Of a stretch of DNA of 64,000 nt, positions 44,871 through 54,407 are shown in pieces. How positions within the stretch are numbered: the stretch's first letter is position 1; each line of letters opens with the position of its first letter. The stretch comes from an uncultured Dorea sp. Its GTDB lineage: Bacteria; Bacillota; Clostridia; Lachnospirales; Lachnospiraceae. Made by a program: the position numbers and the translations under genes. A model generated the notes under the pieces. That model saw only the letters and a list, made by a program, of their open reading frames with translations, did no database searches and was not told the DNA's origin. The stretch lies in the NCBI GenBank assembly GCA_910580235.1, contig CAJTVU010000003.1, forward strand, positions 186,001 to 250,000, in the 5' to 3' direction.

Positions 44871-46694
44871 CTATGCCTCCTTGCCTTCCAATAGGACTTT
44901 TCTTATAGCGTCCAGCAGAAGCAGATTGTCCTCTCTGCTCTTTACAGCGACGCGGAAGAAAGAATTTCCTTTGAATCCTTCTTTGCCCGAAAGGTTTTTG
45001 ATCAGGATCCCATGATCCCGGATTAGCAGCATTGCCAGCCTTGCTGATGTCATCTGCCCCGCCAGGCTGCACATAATATAATTGGCCTGGGACGGGTACA
45101 CGCGGATCCCCTCGATCTGGCCCAGCTGCTCCTGCATCCACTCCCTCTGTACAGCGATCTGGTCACAGGCTGCCCCGTAGCTCTTCTTATAGAGCCTCTG
45201 TATCTGGAGGTAGTATTCGGCAAAGGAATTGATGTTCCAGATGGCCATGTTCTGCCGCACAGCCTTTTGCAGCTCCTGATCTCCCGTAGCCATGACCCCT
45301 AAGCGAAGTCCCGGTATCCCATAGGACTTGCTGATGCTCTTGATGACGACCAGGTGCGGATATTCGCGCAGAATGGCCTCATCAATCAGTGTATAGCGGA
45401 CGTCCTTTCTCGCAAAGTCTATGAAAGACTCATCCATGATCAGGCGCACCCCTTTACTTTCACACTTTTCCAGAAGGCGCCGCACGTCTTTCTCGGGCAG
45501 GAAGGCGCCGCTTGGGTTATCCGGATTTATCAGAAGGAGGTGGTCTGTATGTTCTGCTTCCTCTAGCAGAAGATCAAGGTCGTACTGATAGCCATGAGCC
45601 GCGCTGTCGATCTTGCGTATCTCGCAGTGCGTGAAGCAGCGGACATACTCGTTGAAGGTAGGGAGGCATACGGAAAGGCGCCCTTTCAGCACTTTCCCCA
45701 GCACATTGATCAGCTCAGCCGCCCCATTCCCAACCAGGAGGTAGTCCCCGTCTATCTCAAACATGCTTGCCGCATTCATCTTCTGGATGTTCATGCCAGA
45801 GGGGTACTGCGTAAGCAGGTCCTGAAAGAAATACTGTATCTGATCTATCATCTTGCGTGGAGGATAGTAGGGATTGACTAGATAGCAGAAATCTTCCACC
45901 TTGGGGAATCGCCAATACCCTCCGAAATGCAGCTCGTATTTTCTTAGTATCTGACTGTCTTCTGCGAAGATAGTACTGGCTATATCCAAATCCTGCACAT
46001 CGTCTATCTCATACCAGTTCTCGTCCCCCAGCACATGAGCGATCATCTGCGAGCTCTGTATATGGGCGAAGATATTGAGTACCTGCTCATAGTATTGGTT
46101 CGTTCCATAAGCCTTTATGTATGCCCCCAAAAAGGGCAGATACTGCTGCGTGGAGAAAGAGCGGCTGAACTTATAGATGTTGACTGTCTTATAATACTTG
46201 TCCACGTCTTCATAGCGGAAGCTGGACTTGTCTACAAAATCCAGAATGTGCTTCTTCTGATCCAGCACGACCACAGTCCCATCCATCCAGTGCTCGTACT
46301 TGGCCACTACTACAAGGTTCTCCTGAGGCGCATCGACCAGATCTTTGATAATGCCTTGCTCAAAGATCAGATCTGATTCCAGCAGGATCGTGTCGTCCCT
46401 CTGCAGATAGTCCTTTGCAAGGTAGAGAGAGTAGATGTTGTTCGTAGATGCATAATCATAATTGTAAACATATTCTATACGGAGGCCGAAGTCCTTCTCC
46501 TCCACATACTTGCGGAGGTTCTCCGCCTCATAGCCGATGACCATGACCAGCTTGTCTATCCCGGCGGCTTTTATGCTCTCTATGGCCCGCTCAAGGAGCG
46601 TTTTCCCGGCTACGGGAACCATGCACTTTGTACAAGCTTCCGTATATTTCCCCATGCGGCGCCCCATCCCTGCCGCCAGCATTAATGCCTGCAT
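44871..46694 (-). CDS. Nucleotidyltransferase-aminotransferase fusion (PntC-like CMP-aminoethylphosphonate synthase)
   Basis: 607 residues in two domains. Residues 1-240 form a sugar-nucleotidyltransferase fold (LMLAAGMGRRMGKYTEACTK, CMVPVAGKTLLERAI; DLIFEQGI). Residues about 260-607 form a PLP aminotransferase of class I/II (NPDNPSGAF at 390-398; PLP Lys456 in SISKSYGIPGLRLG). In Treponema denticola a similar fusion, PntC, makes CMP-2-aminoethylphosphonate and carries a transaminase domain. With PEP mutase and decarboxylase genes here, the aminotransferase half should make aminoethylphosphonate and the N-terminal half activate it. Clostridioides difficile type A flagellin loci have a comparable fusion acting on a threonine-phosphate-type group, which is the main alternative. 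Confidence 0.75.
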   Translation of the reverse strand: MQALMLAAGMGRRMGKYTEACTKCMVPVAGKTLLERAIESIKAAGIDKLVMVIGYEAENLRKYVEEKDFGLRIEYVYNYDYASTNNIYSLYLAKDYLQRDDTILLESDLIFEQGIIKDLVDAPQENLVVVAKYEHWMDGTVVVLDQKKHILDFVDKSSFRYEDVDKYYKTVNIYKFSRSFSTQQYLPFLGAYIKAYGTNQYYEQVLNIFAHIQSSQMIAHVLGDENWYEIDDVQDLDIASTIFAEDSQILRKYELHFGGYWRFPKVEDFCYLVNPYYPPRKMIDQIQYFFQDLLTQYPSGMNIQKMNAASMFEIDGDYLLVGNGAAELINVLGKVLKGRLSVCLPTFNEYVRCFTHCEIRKIDSAAHGYQYDLDLLLEEAEHTDHLLLINPDNPSGAFLPEKDVRRLLEKCESKGVRLIMDESFIDFARKDVRYTLIDEAILREYPHLVVIKSISKSYGIPGLRLGVMATGDQELQKAVRQNMAIWNINSFAEYYLQIQRLYKKSYGAACDQIAVQREWMQEQLGQIEGIRVYPSQANYIMCSLAGQMTSARLAMLLIRDHGILIKNLSGKEGFKGNSFFRVAVKSREDNLLLLDAIRKVLLEGKEA

Positions 46695-46724
46695 AAGCGT
46701 TTCCTCGCTTTCCTTATCTTATTT

Positions 46725-48248
46725 TTATAGATCTATGAGCTTCTCTTTCAAGCAGGCATAGATCTTCTCCCCGGCTGTGCCGTCCAAGTTCGCGAAGGCT
46801 CTCTCATGCAGCATCTGCATCCGCTCCTCGCGCTTGGGATCTTCTCCCCGTCGCACCATCGACAGGAAGTCCTCAAAAGGCATCCCTCCGCCTTTTTCAA
46901 ATCTAAAATAGCAGACCCGAAGATCCATCGGCGACCTTTCGCCTGCCTCGTTTGTAGGCTTTGTCTGAAAGATCATGATAGGCTTTCCGGTCGCCATGTA
47001 TTCATTGATGATCGAGCTGTAGGTCGTGATCATTGCGTCGGAGCAGGCGAAGGCTGTCCTGTAATCCCCGCTCCTGTCGATGACGCAGTTTTCCGAAGCC
47101 TCCATCCGCGCCTCCAGATCCTTCACATAGGCAAGACAGTTTGGGAACCTTGTCTCGAGCATGGTAAACAAAAGTGGATGGGGGCGCCAGATGAGCCCGT
47201 ACTCCGGCTTGTTAAGGACGGCCTGCATCAGCTGCTCGTGATATCGCTGCGCGTAGTCGAACCCGTAGCGATTTATCTCCCGAGAGCTTGTGGGAAAGTA
47301 AGACAGGTGAGTGTTCAGAAGGGACACTGTCTTTCCAGCGAGCTTCTCTTTCCATTCCTCCGGCATAGCCGCCGGTCTGCCCTGAGCCCGTATCACAGCG
47401 TCCATCTTCGGGGAGCCCAGCGCTATGAGCTTCTCTTCCGGGTAGCCGTAAGATTCATAGATCTTCTTGACGAACTCGGACTGGACGATGACCTTATCTG
47501 CATTCATAGTCCCACTGTTCACGTAGAGCCCGTCGTCGTAGCTCCCCCTCGTATAGCGGCTGAATGTGAAATAAGGGCTGTATACAAGATACCGAGTATA
47601 TTTCTTTAAATTGGCAGAATAATAGAAGGGATGCACGCTTGTCAGATTATTCCCGTCATCATAAGGATTGTGGATGAAGATCATATCCGGGCGCTCTTCC
47701 TCAAGGCGGTAATCCTCCCAATTGACGATGGGGATGCTCGAGGGGAAACTGTCCCCCTCATAACGCATCACAGGCTCCTTTAATTCCTGTCCGATCTCAT
47801 AGTAGGGGATCGGCATTACGGTGGCCTGACAGTCGGGATCAGCCGCAGCGCACTGGTAGATGCTCTCAAAGGAAGTCCACATGCTGGCCTTATAGGGAAG
47901 GAACAGGATCTTAGGCTTCTCACAGGAGAGCATCTTTAAAGATCCCTCCACCTTCCGTATGGACTGATCCAGCTGCCCTCTGCACATCGCCGCGTTTATA
48001 TACCGTATCTGCGTGCTCATCTCATATACATGCTCGCAGTATTCTTCCAGGAGAGATACGGATTCTGTCCCTTCTCCCAGGATCGCTTCTATGGCATTTC
48101 CCAGCTCTTCCCCGCGCTGCTGGCATTGTATGAGCAAGTCTGTGGCAAGGGGCTCGTTTTTCTTTTGAATGCTCTTTTTTACTTCCTGATGCAGTTCGTA
48201 GAACAGCCTGACGACTTCTAATAAGCCCTTCTTTTGCTCCAATCTCAT
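46725..48248 (-). CDS. CDP-glycerol glycerophosphotransferase-family protein
   Basis: 507 residues. After a helical N-terminal segment (1-130) the sequence has the GT-B-like glycerophosphotransferase pattern: ILFLPYKASMWTSFESIYQC, DMIFIHNPYDDGNN, YGLIWRPHPLLFTMLETRFP and ACSDAMITTYSSIINEYMAT (PF04464). These enzymes transfer phospho-alditol or related groups from CDP donors. Directly upstream of the PntC-like gene, it may transfer the CMP-activated group to a glycan. The C. difficile flagellin modification locus has the same neighbour pair. Confidence 0.8.
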   Translation of the reverse strand: MRLEQKKGLLEVVRLFYELHQEVKKSIQKKNEPLATDLLIQCQQRGEELGNAIEAILGEGTESVSLLEEYCEHVYEMSTQIRYINAAMCRGQLDQSIRKVEGSLKMLSCEKPKILFLPYKASMWTSFESIYQCAAADPDCQATVMPIPYYEIGQELKEPVMRYEGDSFPSSIPIVNWEDYRLEEERPDMIFIHNPYDDGNNLTSVHPFYYSANLKKYTRYLVYSPYFTFSRYTRGSYDDGLYVNSGTMNADKVIVQSEFVKKIYESYGYPEEKLIALGSPKMDAVIRAQGRPAAMPEEWKEKLAGKTVSLLNTHLSYFPTSSREINRYGFDYAQRYHEQLMQAVLNKPEYGLIWRPHPLLFTMLETRFPNCLAYVKDLEARMEASENCVIDRSGDYRTAFACSDAMITTYSSIINEYMATGKPIMIFQTKPTNEAGERSPMDLRVCYFRFEKGGGMPFEDFLSMVRRGEDPKREERMQMLHERAFANLDGTAGEKIYACLKEKLIDL

Positions 48249-48279
48249 GACTCGTATATCCCCTTTCCTGCTGTTCCTT

Positions 48280-49410
48280 TCATGACGCTCCCTTCCTTAT
48301 TGTTTCCATAAACTGATCTTTGTTCTCTTTTGGAGCCTCCTTGGGACGCCCCAGATCTTCTCTTGAGGATATCGCTACCTGAACCTCAAAAAATACATTT
48401 TCTTGCCTTTTCGCAATATTCCTTAGCTCTTGCTTAAGCCCTTCAGATGAATCTGTCCTTGCCACATAGGAGTAGCCGGCATCCAACGCCAGACGTTCAT
48501 AAGAAAAGCGTCCGGCTCCTGTCGGCATCCCTCCTACAGATTCATGGGCTTCGTTATTCAGGCATATATGCACCATATTTTTCAAAGACATCTGCCCTAA
48601 AAACGCCATATTCCCCATATGCATCAACAACGCTCCATCCCCGTCAAGACAGTAGACACGCCGGTCTGGGACATTGGCTGCGATCCCGGCAGCGATCATG
48701 GAAGCATACCCCATCCCGCCGACCGTCATAAAGATACGTTCGTGCCCGCCATATATTTTCTGGCTCTGTTCATAAGCCTCTCTGGAAATCTTTCCCGTCG
48801 TGGTTACAAAACAGCTCCTATCATCTGCAGATTCCAAAATAGTCCTGATCGCTTCCTCTCTGCTCATTGCGTATGCGTTTTTATAAACTGTCAGATCTCC
48901 GTCCTCTAAAAAATCTTTTTTGATGACCAACGCATATTGCCTGCGACCATCCAGATGCCTTTTCGCCATATGAAGGATATTTTTTACCTCTTCTTCTGCC
49001 GTCTGGCCATCCAGTACGGAATATGCGATCTCAAGCTCCCGCAAAATACTTTCCGTAATCCTTCCCATGAACTTATGCTGCGGCTCGTCCTTCTTTCCCG
49101 GCTCTCCCCGCCATCCGATGAGCAGCAGCATCGGAATGCCATAGACATCCAGATGCGCCAGAGAAGTAATTGGATTGACAATATTCCCAATCCCACTGTT
49201 CTGCATATAAACACATCCTGCCCTGCCGGAAGAGAGATACTCCCCCATTGCTAAAGCCACAGCAGCGCCTTCGTCTGCAGTCGTATAATGCCGGATCCCT
49301 TGTTCTTTATTGAAATTATCACACAATGCCTTCAGCGTTGAATCTGGAACGCCTGCATATAATCCAATGCCAATGCTTTTAATATGCTCTGTTAGTTTTT
49401 TTGCCTTCAT
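48280..49410 (-). CDS. aepY: Phosphonopyruvate decarboxylase
   Basis: 376 residues, a thiamine diphosphate enzyme. N-terminal GLYAGVPDSTLKALCDNF and TADEGAAVALAMGEYL (catalytic Glu47), and a C-terminal TPP motif DGDGALLMHMGNMAFLG with CLNNEAHESVGGMPTG. The N-terminal GVPDS signature and order of half-domains match phosphonopyruvate decarboxylase, which pulls the unfavourable PEP mutase reaction forward by making phosphonoacetaldehyde. Sulfopyruvate decarboxylase is the closest alternative, but a PEP mutase gene in the same operon decides for the phosphonate route. Confidence 0.88.
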   Translation of the reverse strand: MKAKKLTEHIKSIGIGLYAGVPDSTLKALCDNFNKEQGIRHYTTADEGAAVALAMGEYLSSGRAGCVYMQNSGIGNIVNPITSLAHLDVYGIPMLLLIGWRGEPGKKDEPQHKFMGRITESILRELEIAYSVLDGQTAEEEVKNILHMAKRHLDGRRQYALVIKKDFLEDGDLTVYKNAYAMSREEAIRTILESADDRSCFVTTTGKISREAYEQSQKIYGGHERIFMTVGGMGYASMIAAGIAANVPDRRVYCLDGDGALLMHMGNMAFLGQMSLKNMVHICLNNEAHESVGGMPTGAGRFSYERLALDAGYSYVARTDSSEGLKQELRNIAKRQENVFFEVQVAISSREDLGRPKEAPKENKDQFMETIRKGAS

Positions 49411-49429
49411 TCTTTATACCTGCTTATAT

Positions 49430-50602
49430 TTATGCCCTTAGCCTTAACTGTGGTATAACAATTGTCTCGATAATCATTTCGGCTGTCTCGTCGATTTTTT
49501 CGTATGGGACAGCCTTCGGCAGATCGACATCGAATGCCTTTTTCACTTTTTCTAATAAAGCATCTGTATATACGAGCGTCCCCTCCGCTACATCTTCCAC
49601 ACCGTCCAGCGCAATAGATTCCCTGTTCGCTTTTCTCATTTCTTCCATGGAAAATATGGACTCGTCGATATATGCCATCTGTTTTTCGCCATCAGCGATC
49701 ACCGGGTAGCCTCCGATCTCTCCAAATGCCCCAGGTGAAAAGAATCGCGTTGTCTTCTTCTCGCGCACTGCTTCTAAGATTGAATGGATCATGGCAAAAT
49801 TACTGGATGCGTTCATCATATTCCTCTTTGCATCTGTCGGCATCGGGATCTTACAATCCTTAAATATCTCATCCTGATCCAGCAAAAGCTCTCTGCCCTG
49901 ATAAAAGATCCGCAGAAGCTGGCGGACCCCCTCAGTATGTCCTTCCTTGCTGATCAGCACATCATGGAAATGCGCGGTCGCGAACATAACGTCTATGTTC
50001 CAGTAATCCTTTATCCCCTCTCTTCTGGCAGCCGCGAATTGGATCCTTGGGATTAAATGGTTCATATTCCCGCTTCCAAAGACAGGATATGGCTTCCCCG
50101 CCGACTTCAGCCATGGGATCACCGCGTCAGAATAAGAGGTGTTGATTACGATCGCATCTATATCCGCCAATTTGCAGGCCTCCATAATATTTCTGATATA
50201 TTTTACAGCCAGAGGCGCCCAGATCCCATATGCCCTGACGGCATTCCAGGAAATGCTCCCGTACTTCAAGCCGGAATAAGCCCTGCTTGTGTTCACAATA
50301 AAATCCGGCTTATATCTTTTTATGACCTGTTCCAACTGGCCTACATTGTTAAAATCCACATTGCTTTCAATCAGCACTTCTGACCGGTTCTTCCCGCGTA
50401 TTAATGCGCCGACCCGTACAATGTTCACATCCTTCTCCATCTTCTCCAAGCTTCTGCCGACCACTACGACTTGAAAGCATTCTCCGGATCCAAGCAGGTA
50501 ATCCAGAAGATAAGTCCCTACGCTTCCAAGCCCCAGAATCATGACTACTGGCCTTTCTATCCTTTCACGCAGGAAATCCAGCTTCATCTCCAGGCATTCC
50601 AT
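49430..50602 (-). CDS. Rossmann-fold NAD(P)-binding protein of unknown role
   Basis: 390 residues from the ATG at 50602; an ATG at 50626 would overlap the upstream gene. The N-terminal nucleotide-binding motif is MILGLGSVGTYLLDYLLGSG, followed by FIVNTSRAYSGL and DAIVINTSYSDAVIPWLKSA. I do not recognise the family precisely; the outline resembles saccharopine-dehydrogenase or homoserine-dehydrogenase-type reductases. In a phosphonate operon a reductase could act on phosphonoacetaldehyde or a glycan precursor, but this is a guess. It starts 5 bp after the upstream stop. Confidence 0.5.
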   Translation of the reverse strand: MECLEMKLDFLRERIERPVVMILGLGSVGTYLLDYLLGSGECFQVVVVGRSLEKMEKDVNIVRVGALIRGKNRSEVLIESNVDFNNVGQLEQVIKRYKPDFIVNTSRAYSGLKYGSISWNAVRAYGIWAPLAVKYIRNIMEACKLADIDAIVINTSYSDAVIPWLKSAGKPYPVFGSGNMNHLIPRIQFAAARREGIKDYWNIDVMFATAHFHDVLISKEGHTEGVRQLLRIFYQGRELLLDQDEIFKDCKIPMPTDAKRNMMNASSNFAMIHSILEAVREKKTTRFFSPGAFGEIGGYPVIADGEKQMAYIDESIFSMEEMRKANRESIALDGVEDVAEGTLVYTDALLEKVKKAFDVDLPKAVPYEKIDETAEMIIETIVIPQLRLRA

Positions 50603-50607
50603 AGACT

Positions 50608-51351
50608 CTACCCTTCCCTTCCCCATTCACATGTTTGATAATCCTCTCTCGTGTTACAATTCATCCATTGATTAATCTCCACTGAGATCGTCTCTTTTTT
50701 CCCAAAATATTTTTGTATCAGAGCCAGATTCGTCCCCTTCCATTCTTCTTCAGACATTTCCTCAAAAACTTTTTTTAGACGCCCGACATCGCAGAACTTC
50801 CACATCTGCGCCGAATTGTATATCTCTAAAATATTCCCGGGCATTGTAATCCCATAATGGTCAGGATCAAAAGCATAATGCCATCCCGTTTCCGTCCGAT
50901 AGGCTACGACTGCTTTTTTCGACACGATCGGCTCATGATTGAAAGTAAAGCAATCCTGATGCACTCCCTTTATCCTTCGATAGTCTTCTTCTCCGACGTA
51001 CAGATCTCCCTCCGTAAAGAAAATCTCTTCTACATGTTCTTGCCGCAGGCAAACCTCCAGGCCCAGCTTCAAGCTGTACGCCGTCCCATAATCTCTGTAA
51101 TGTGTGTTTTCTAAAAGCACGATCCTATCTGCCAGATCTGCAAAATAATCCTGTACATACCTCCGAAGCTTCGAATACTCATATCCACCGACGATAACAA
51201 TACGGCCATACTCTCTGTTCTGATCTAAAATACGATATAGGAGCGTATGTTCCGGTCTTTTTTCATAATAGATACACTTCAAATACTTTTCAGGATAACC
51301 ATCGTTAAATCTGCCAGAGATCCCCGCTACTGTTACAACTAAGCACTTCAT
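50608..51351 (-). CDS. Nucleotidyltransferase-like protein (GT-A/MobA fold)
   Basis: 247 residues. The start LVVTVAGISGRFNDGYPEKY echoes the LAAGxGxR...K pattern of sugar nucleotidyltransferases but is degenerate. EIFFTEGDLYVGEEDYRRIK may hold the metal-binding acidic site. It probably activates a sugar or polyol with CTP or another NTP for the glycan, or is an inactive relative. It is the second or third nucleotidyltransferase of this operon. The adjacent genes are 3 bp upstream and 5 bp downstream. Confidence 0.55.
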   Translation of the reverse strand: MKCLVVTVAGISGRFNDGYPEKYLKCIYYEKRPEHTLLYRILDQNREYGRIVIVGGYEYSKLRRYVQDYFADLADRIVLLENTHYRDYGTAYSLKLGLEVCLRQEHVEEIFFTEGDLYVGEEDYRRIKGVHQDCFTFNHEPIVSKKAVVAYRTETGWHYAFDPDHYGITMPGNILEIYNSAQMWKFCDVGRLKKVFEEMSEEEWKGTNLALIQKYFGKKETISVEINQWMNCNTREDYQTCEWGREG

Positions 51352-51354
51352 GTC

Positions 51355-52350
51355 CTAATTCCCCGTATTATAAGAGCCCGCACACATTCTCAGCCCCTCT
51401 TCCAGCGTTATCTTCGCTTCCCATCCGGTTCTCTTGTACAGTTTTTCCGTAGAAAGGATCCTCCTCTCAGGATCCGATTCCCTGTACCCTTCAAATACAA
51501 TGTCATATTGTTCTATCTGAAGCTCCTTTGCACATCGCTTCACAAGCTCCAGAATCGTCACTTCCTCCTGTGTAGCCACGTTATATACGGTCCCGTCCAG
51601 AGCGCTCTCATGATCGATGGCCGCCAGTACGGCGTCGCAGCTGTCACTGTTATGTAAAAATGTACGCCTGTTCTTCTTAGAATTCTCCAAAAGGACAACT
51701 TGCCTGCTCTTTACCAGGCTATTCATAATGTGAGGGATGATGTGCTTCGGATATCGTTCATCCTTGCTGTATACATTAGCAAAGCGCAGCGAACATCCCT
51801 TAATCTTCCCCTGATCCACCGCATCCTTGATAAAGAATTCCGTCAACAGCTTCCCGGCGGCATAGCTGGTCCGCTGGCTGTTCTCCGCGGTCGCCATCAG
51901 GATATAGTCATCCTCCCGGACTCCGTTCTCACTCCAGGACTGCATAGAATAAACTTCCGAAGTAGAACAGTTGATAAACACATCCGCGCCCACTTCGATC
52001 GCCTGCTCTAGAAACTCCTTCATCCCCTCTACGTTTGTCTGGTAGGTATGATAAACATGATAGAAATGCTCCGTATGCACTACAGCCGCACAATTAACAT
52101 AAACGACTTTTTTATAAGATCCCTTTTTTCGCAGGACCTGATTTTTTATTTCCTGCATCTCTTCCTGGGAATTCAGATCCATTTCATAAAATTCAAATTC
52201 AGGCTCCGACAGGATATCTCTGACTGTATCCAAAGAAGAAGCAAAAAAATTGTCGAAACCGATCACATGGTCTCCGCGCTTTATCATTTTTCTGGCCAGC
52301 TCATTACCGGTCATCCCCGTAACGCCGCTGATTATAAAAAGTGTGCTCAT
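51355..52350 (-). CDS. NAD-dependent sugar epimerase/dehydratase (extended SDR)
   Basis: 331 residues. Cofactor motif GVTGMTGNELARKMIKRG (TGxxGxxG-like) near the N-terminus, INCSTSEVYSMQSW, active-site Tyr/Lys pair in TSYAAGKLLTEFF, and late TVYNVATQEEVTILELVKRC. It is typical of nucleotide-sugar epimerases or dehydratases (PF01370). It should make the sugar donor for the glycan. The substrate is not evident. It overlaps the PEP mutase gene by 4 bp. Confidence 0.85.
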   Translation of the reverse strand: MSTLFIISGVTGMTGNELARKMIKRGDHVIGFDNFFASSLDTVRDILSEPEFEFYEMDLNSQEEMQEIKNQVLRKKGSYKKVVYVNCAAVVHTEHFYHVYHTYQTNVEGMKEFLEQAIEVGADVFINCSTSEVYSMQSWSENGVREDDYILMATAENSQRTSYAAGKLLTEFFIKDAVDQGKIKGCSLRFANVYSKDERYPKHIIPHIMNSLVKSRQVVLLENSKKNRRTFLHNSDSCDAVLAAIDHESALDGTVYNVATQEEVTILELVKRCAKELQIEQYDIVFEGYRESDPERRILSTEKLYKRTGWEAKITLEEGLRMCAGSYNTGN

Positions 52351-53651
52351 CTTCCTCCCTCCACCGGAATAAGGGAGAGGATCTCCTTAATTGACATACA
52401 TTTCTCTCCCGCTTCCAGACATCTCTCATTTTCTAAGATCGTCTCCGCCACGCTCTGCATCGCCGGAAACGCCGCCCGCAGCATGTGGTTTGCGTAAATG
52501 ACCATATTTATGCCATGCTGTCTTAATTCCTCTTCATAGACGGAATCAAAAGTCGTAGGGACGACTACGATCGGTGTATTTGCGTCTTCCATCCGGAACT
52601 GGTCGCAAAAAGCAAATATCTCGTCCGGCTCCTTTTTTCTGGAATGGATCATAATACCATCAACGCCGGCCTCCACATAAGCCCTTGCTCGTTCCAGAGC
52701 GTCATGAAGGCCCTGTTCCAGGATCAGGCTCTCTATCCTGGCTATCAGCATAAAGTTACCAGAGCTCAGCGCCTTCTTACCCACCCGGATCTTTCTACAA
52801 AACCCTTCCACACTGTCCTGATGCTGCTCTACATCGTTCCCCAGCAGCGAATTGCGTTTTAAGCCGGTCTTATCCTCAATAATTACAGCCGACACTCCCG
52901 CCCGCTCCAGAGATCGTATATTATATGCAAAATGTTCGATCTGCCCTCCTGTATCTCCGTCAAAAATAATCGGCTTTGTCGTTACTTCCATAATTTCTTC
53001 CACGACCCGGATGCGGGAGGTCAGATCTACCAGCTCGATATCCGGCTTTCCCATCACGGTAGAATCACACAGGCTCGAAATCCAGATACCATCAAATCTT
53101 CTGTTCTGCCCATTCTTACGGACCGATGTCTTTTCCACCAGAAGCGCGCTGAGCCCATCGTGAGCCGCCATGACCTTTATCATGTTCCCCATCTGTATAT
53201 CATGTCGCAGGCGTTGGCGGCGCACCTCCGGAAGCCCCCTGACATCTTTCATGGATTTATGGAACAGCTCCATATTCTCCGTATGGTAATAAGGGATCTC
53301 TACGATCTTCCCGCCCCATTGTTCCAATATCCTGGCGGCGCATGCTTTCACCTCAGCTTGATACCCCTTATTCCAGTTATCTCCATGGATCACGTAATCT
53401 GGGCGCAGCTCCAGAAGATTGTCATCGTAATAAATGCTCTTTTGTTCTACTACATGTTCTACTCCCTTGATCGCACTGATAATCTTCATCCGCTCAACCA
53501 AAGGGATGATCGGATATTTCTCATAGATCGCCACGCATTCGTCACAGAGTATGCCCACCGTAACTTCTCCCAGCTCGGCCGCCTTCTTAATAACATTCAC
53601 ATGCCCCGGCTGCAGAATGTCAGTCGATATGCATAAATAAACCTTTTTCAT
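52347..53651 (-). CDS. aepX: Phosphoenolpyruvate mutase with N-terminal cytidylyltransferase-like domain
   Basis: 434 residues. Residues 1-130 resemble a cytidylyltransferase (CISTDILQPGHVNVIKKAAE; YVIHGDNWNKGYQAE). The first His of the expected HxGH motif is Gln14 here, so that domain may be inactive. Residues 135-434 form PEP mutase: GIWISSLCDS, PIIFDGDTGGQIEHF and the signature EDKTGLKRNS at 259-268. PEP mutase makes phosphonopyruvate, the first C-P bond in nearly all phosphonates. A two-domain arrangement like this is known from Fom1 and from polysaccharide phosphonate loci. Confidence 0.9.
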   Translation of the reverse strand: MKKVYLCISTDILQPGHVNVIKKAAELGEVTVGILCDECVAIYEKYPIIPLVERMKIISAIKGVEHVVEQKSIYYDDNLLELRPDYVIHGDNWNKGYQAEVKACAARILEQWGGKIVEIPYYHTENMELFHKSMKDVRGLPEVRRQRLRHDIQMGNMIKVMAAHDGLSALLVEKTSVRKNGQNRRFDGIWISSLCDSTVMGKPDIELVDLTSRIRVVEEIMEVTTKPIIFDGDTGGQIEHFAYNIRSLERAGVSAVIIEDKTGLKRNSLLGNDVEQHQDSVEGFCRKIRVGKKALSSGNFMLIARIESLILEQGLHDALERARAYVEAGVDGIMIHSRKKEPDEIFAFCDQFRMEDANTPIVVVPTTFDSVYEEELRQHGINMVIYANHMLRAAFPAMQSVAETILENERCLEAGEKCMSIKEILSLIPVEGGR

Positions 53652-54407
53652 CTATATCCCCCTCTTTAACCGCCTTTTATAAAAACCATCTACCTGATCT
53701 GGAAAATGTCTTATTTCTTTTTCCACATCGTAAGGAGCCCTTTTTAGCCTGACCTCTTCTGTTCCAGGATTCATTAAAGCATACGAAGCATATGGGTTAT
53801 GATCCCTTGGCTGCCCTACTGATCCCGGATTTAGAAATAAGGCTCTCTTCTTATTTCTATATGCGGGATCTTCACTCTCATAAAACACCTCAAAGCAATG
53901 AGGATAATGAGAATGGCCTGAAAACACGTAATCATATTCTTTATAGTCTCCGTGTATATCTCCCGGAAAAATACTTGTCCAGAACGCATTGTCCAGGCTT
54001 CCATGCACTGCAAGACATTTCTTCCCTCCCATGACGAATTCCTTCATCCCGGATGGCTCCAGCCTCTCCAGGTAATCCCTGGACTCACGGCTTAAGATGG
54101 ACGACGTGTATTTTGCGCTCTCACTTCCTCTTTGTGAAGAAAATTTGGAAAACATTTCCGTCAAAATCGCATTCTCATGGTTTCCGCATAAGTTTATCAG
54201 TATTTTCTCTTCTGGCAGCCCATCCATTAACAACTGGATTACTTCGTTGGAATGCGGCCCGTAATCAATCAGGTCGCCCAACAATATAATCCCGGATATC
54301 TTTGTCAGATCCTCTGCGTACAGCACTGCCTTCAGCGCTTCCAGATTCCCATGTATATCCGATAAGATTAAAATAAGTGGCTGCTGCTCTCCAGCTCCTC
54401 GGCTCAT
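53652..54407 (-). CDS. Calcineurin-like metallophosphoesterase
   Basis: 251 residues with the phosphoesterase motifs in order: ILSDIHGNLEAL, GDLIDYGPHSNEV, GNHENAI, GHSHYP and LNPGSVGQPRDHNPY (YfcE/ApaH-like fold, PF12850). It overlaps the glycosyltransferase stop as ATGA and abuts the PEP mutase start. It may remove phosphate from a pathway intermediate or hydrolyse a nucleotide. The substrate is unknown. Confidence 0.85.
   Translation of the reverse strand: MSRGAGEQQPLILILSDIHGNLEALKAVLYAEDLTKISGIILLGDLIDYGPHSNEVIQLLMDGLPEEKILINLCGNHENAILTEMFSKFSSQRGSESAKYTSSILSRESRDYLERLEPSGMKEFVMGGKKCLAVHGSLDNAFWTSIFPGDIHGDYKEYDYVFSGHSHYPHCFEVFYESEDPAYRNKKRALFLNPGSVGQPRDHNPYASYALMNPGTEEVRLKRAPYDVEKEIRHFPDQVDGFYKRRLKRGI

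Noticed and set aside
44871..46694. Histidinol-phosphate aminotransferase or CobD
   Set aside because: The C-terminal domain has that fold, but the fused nucleotidyltransferase and the operon contents do not fit histidine or cobalamin synthesis.
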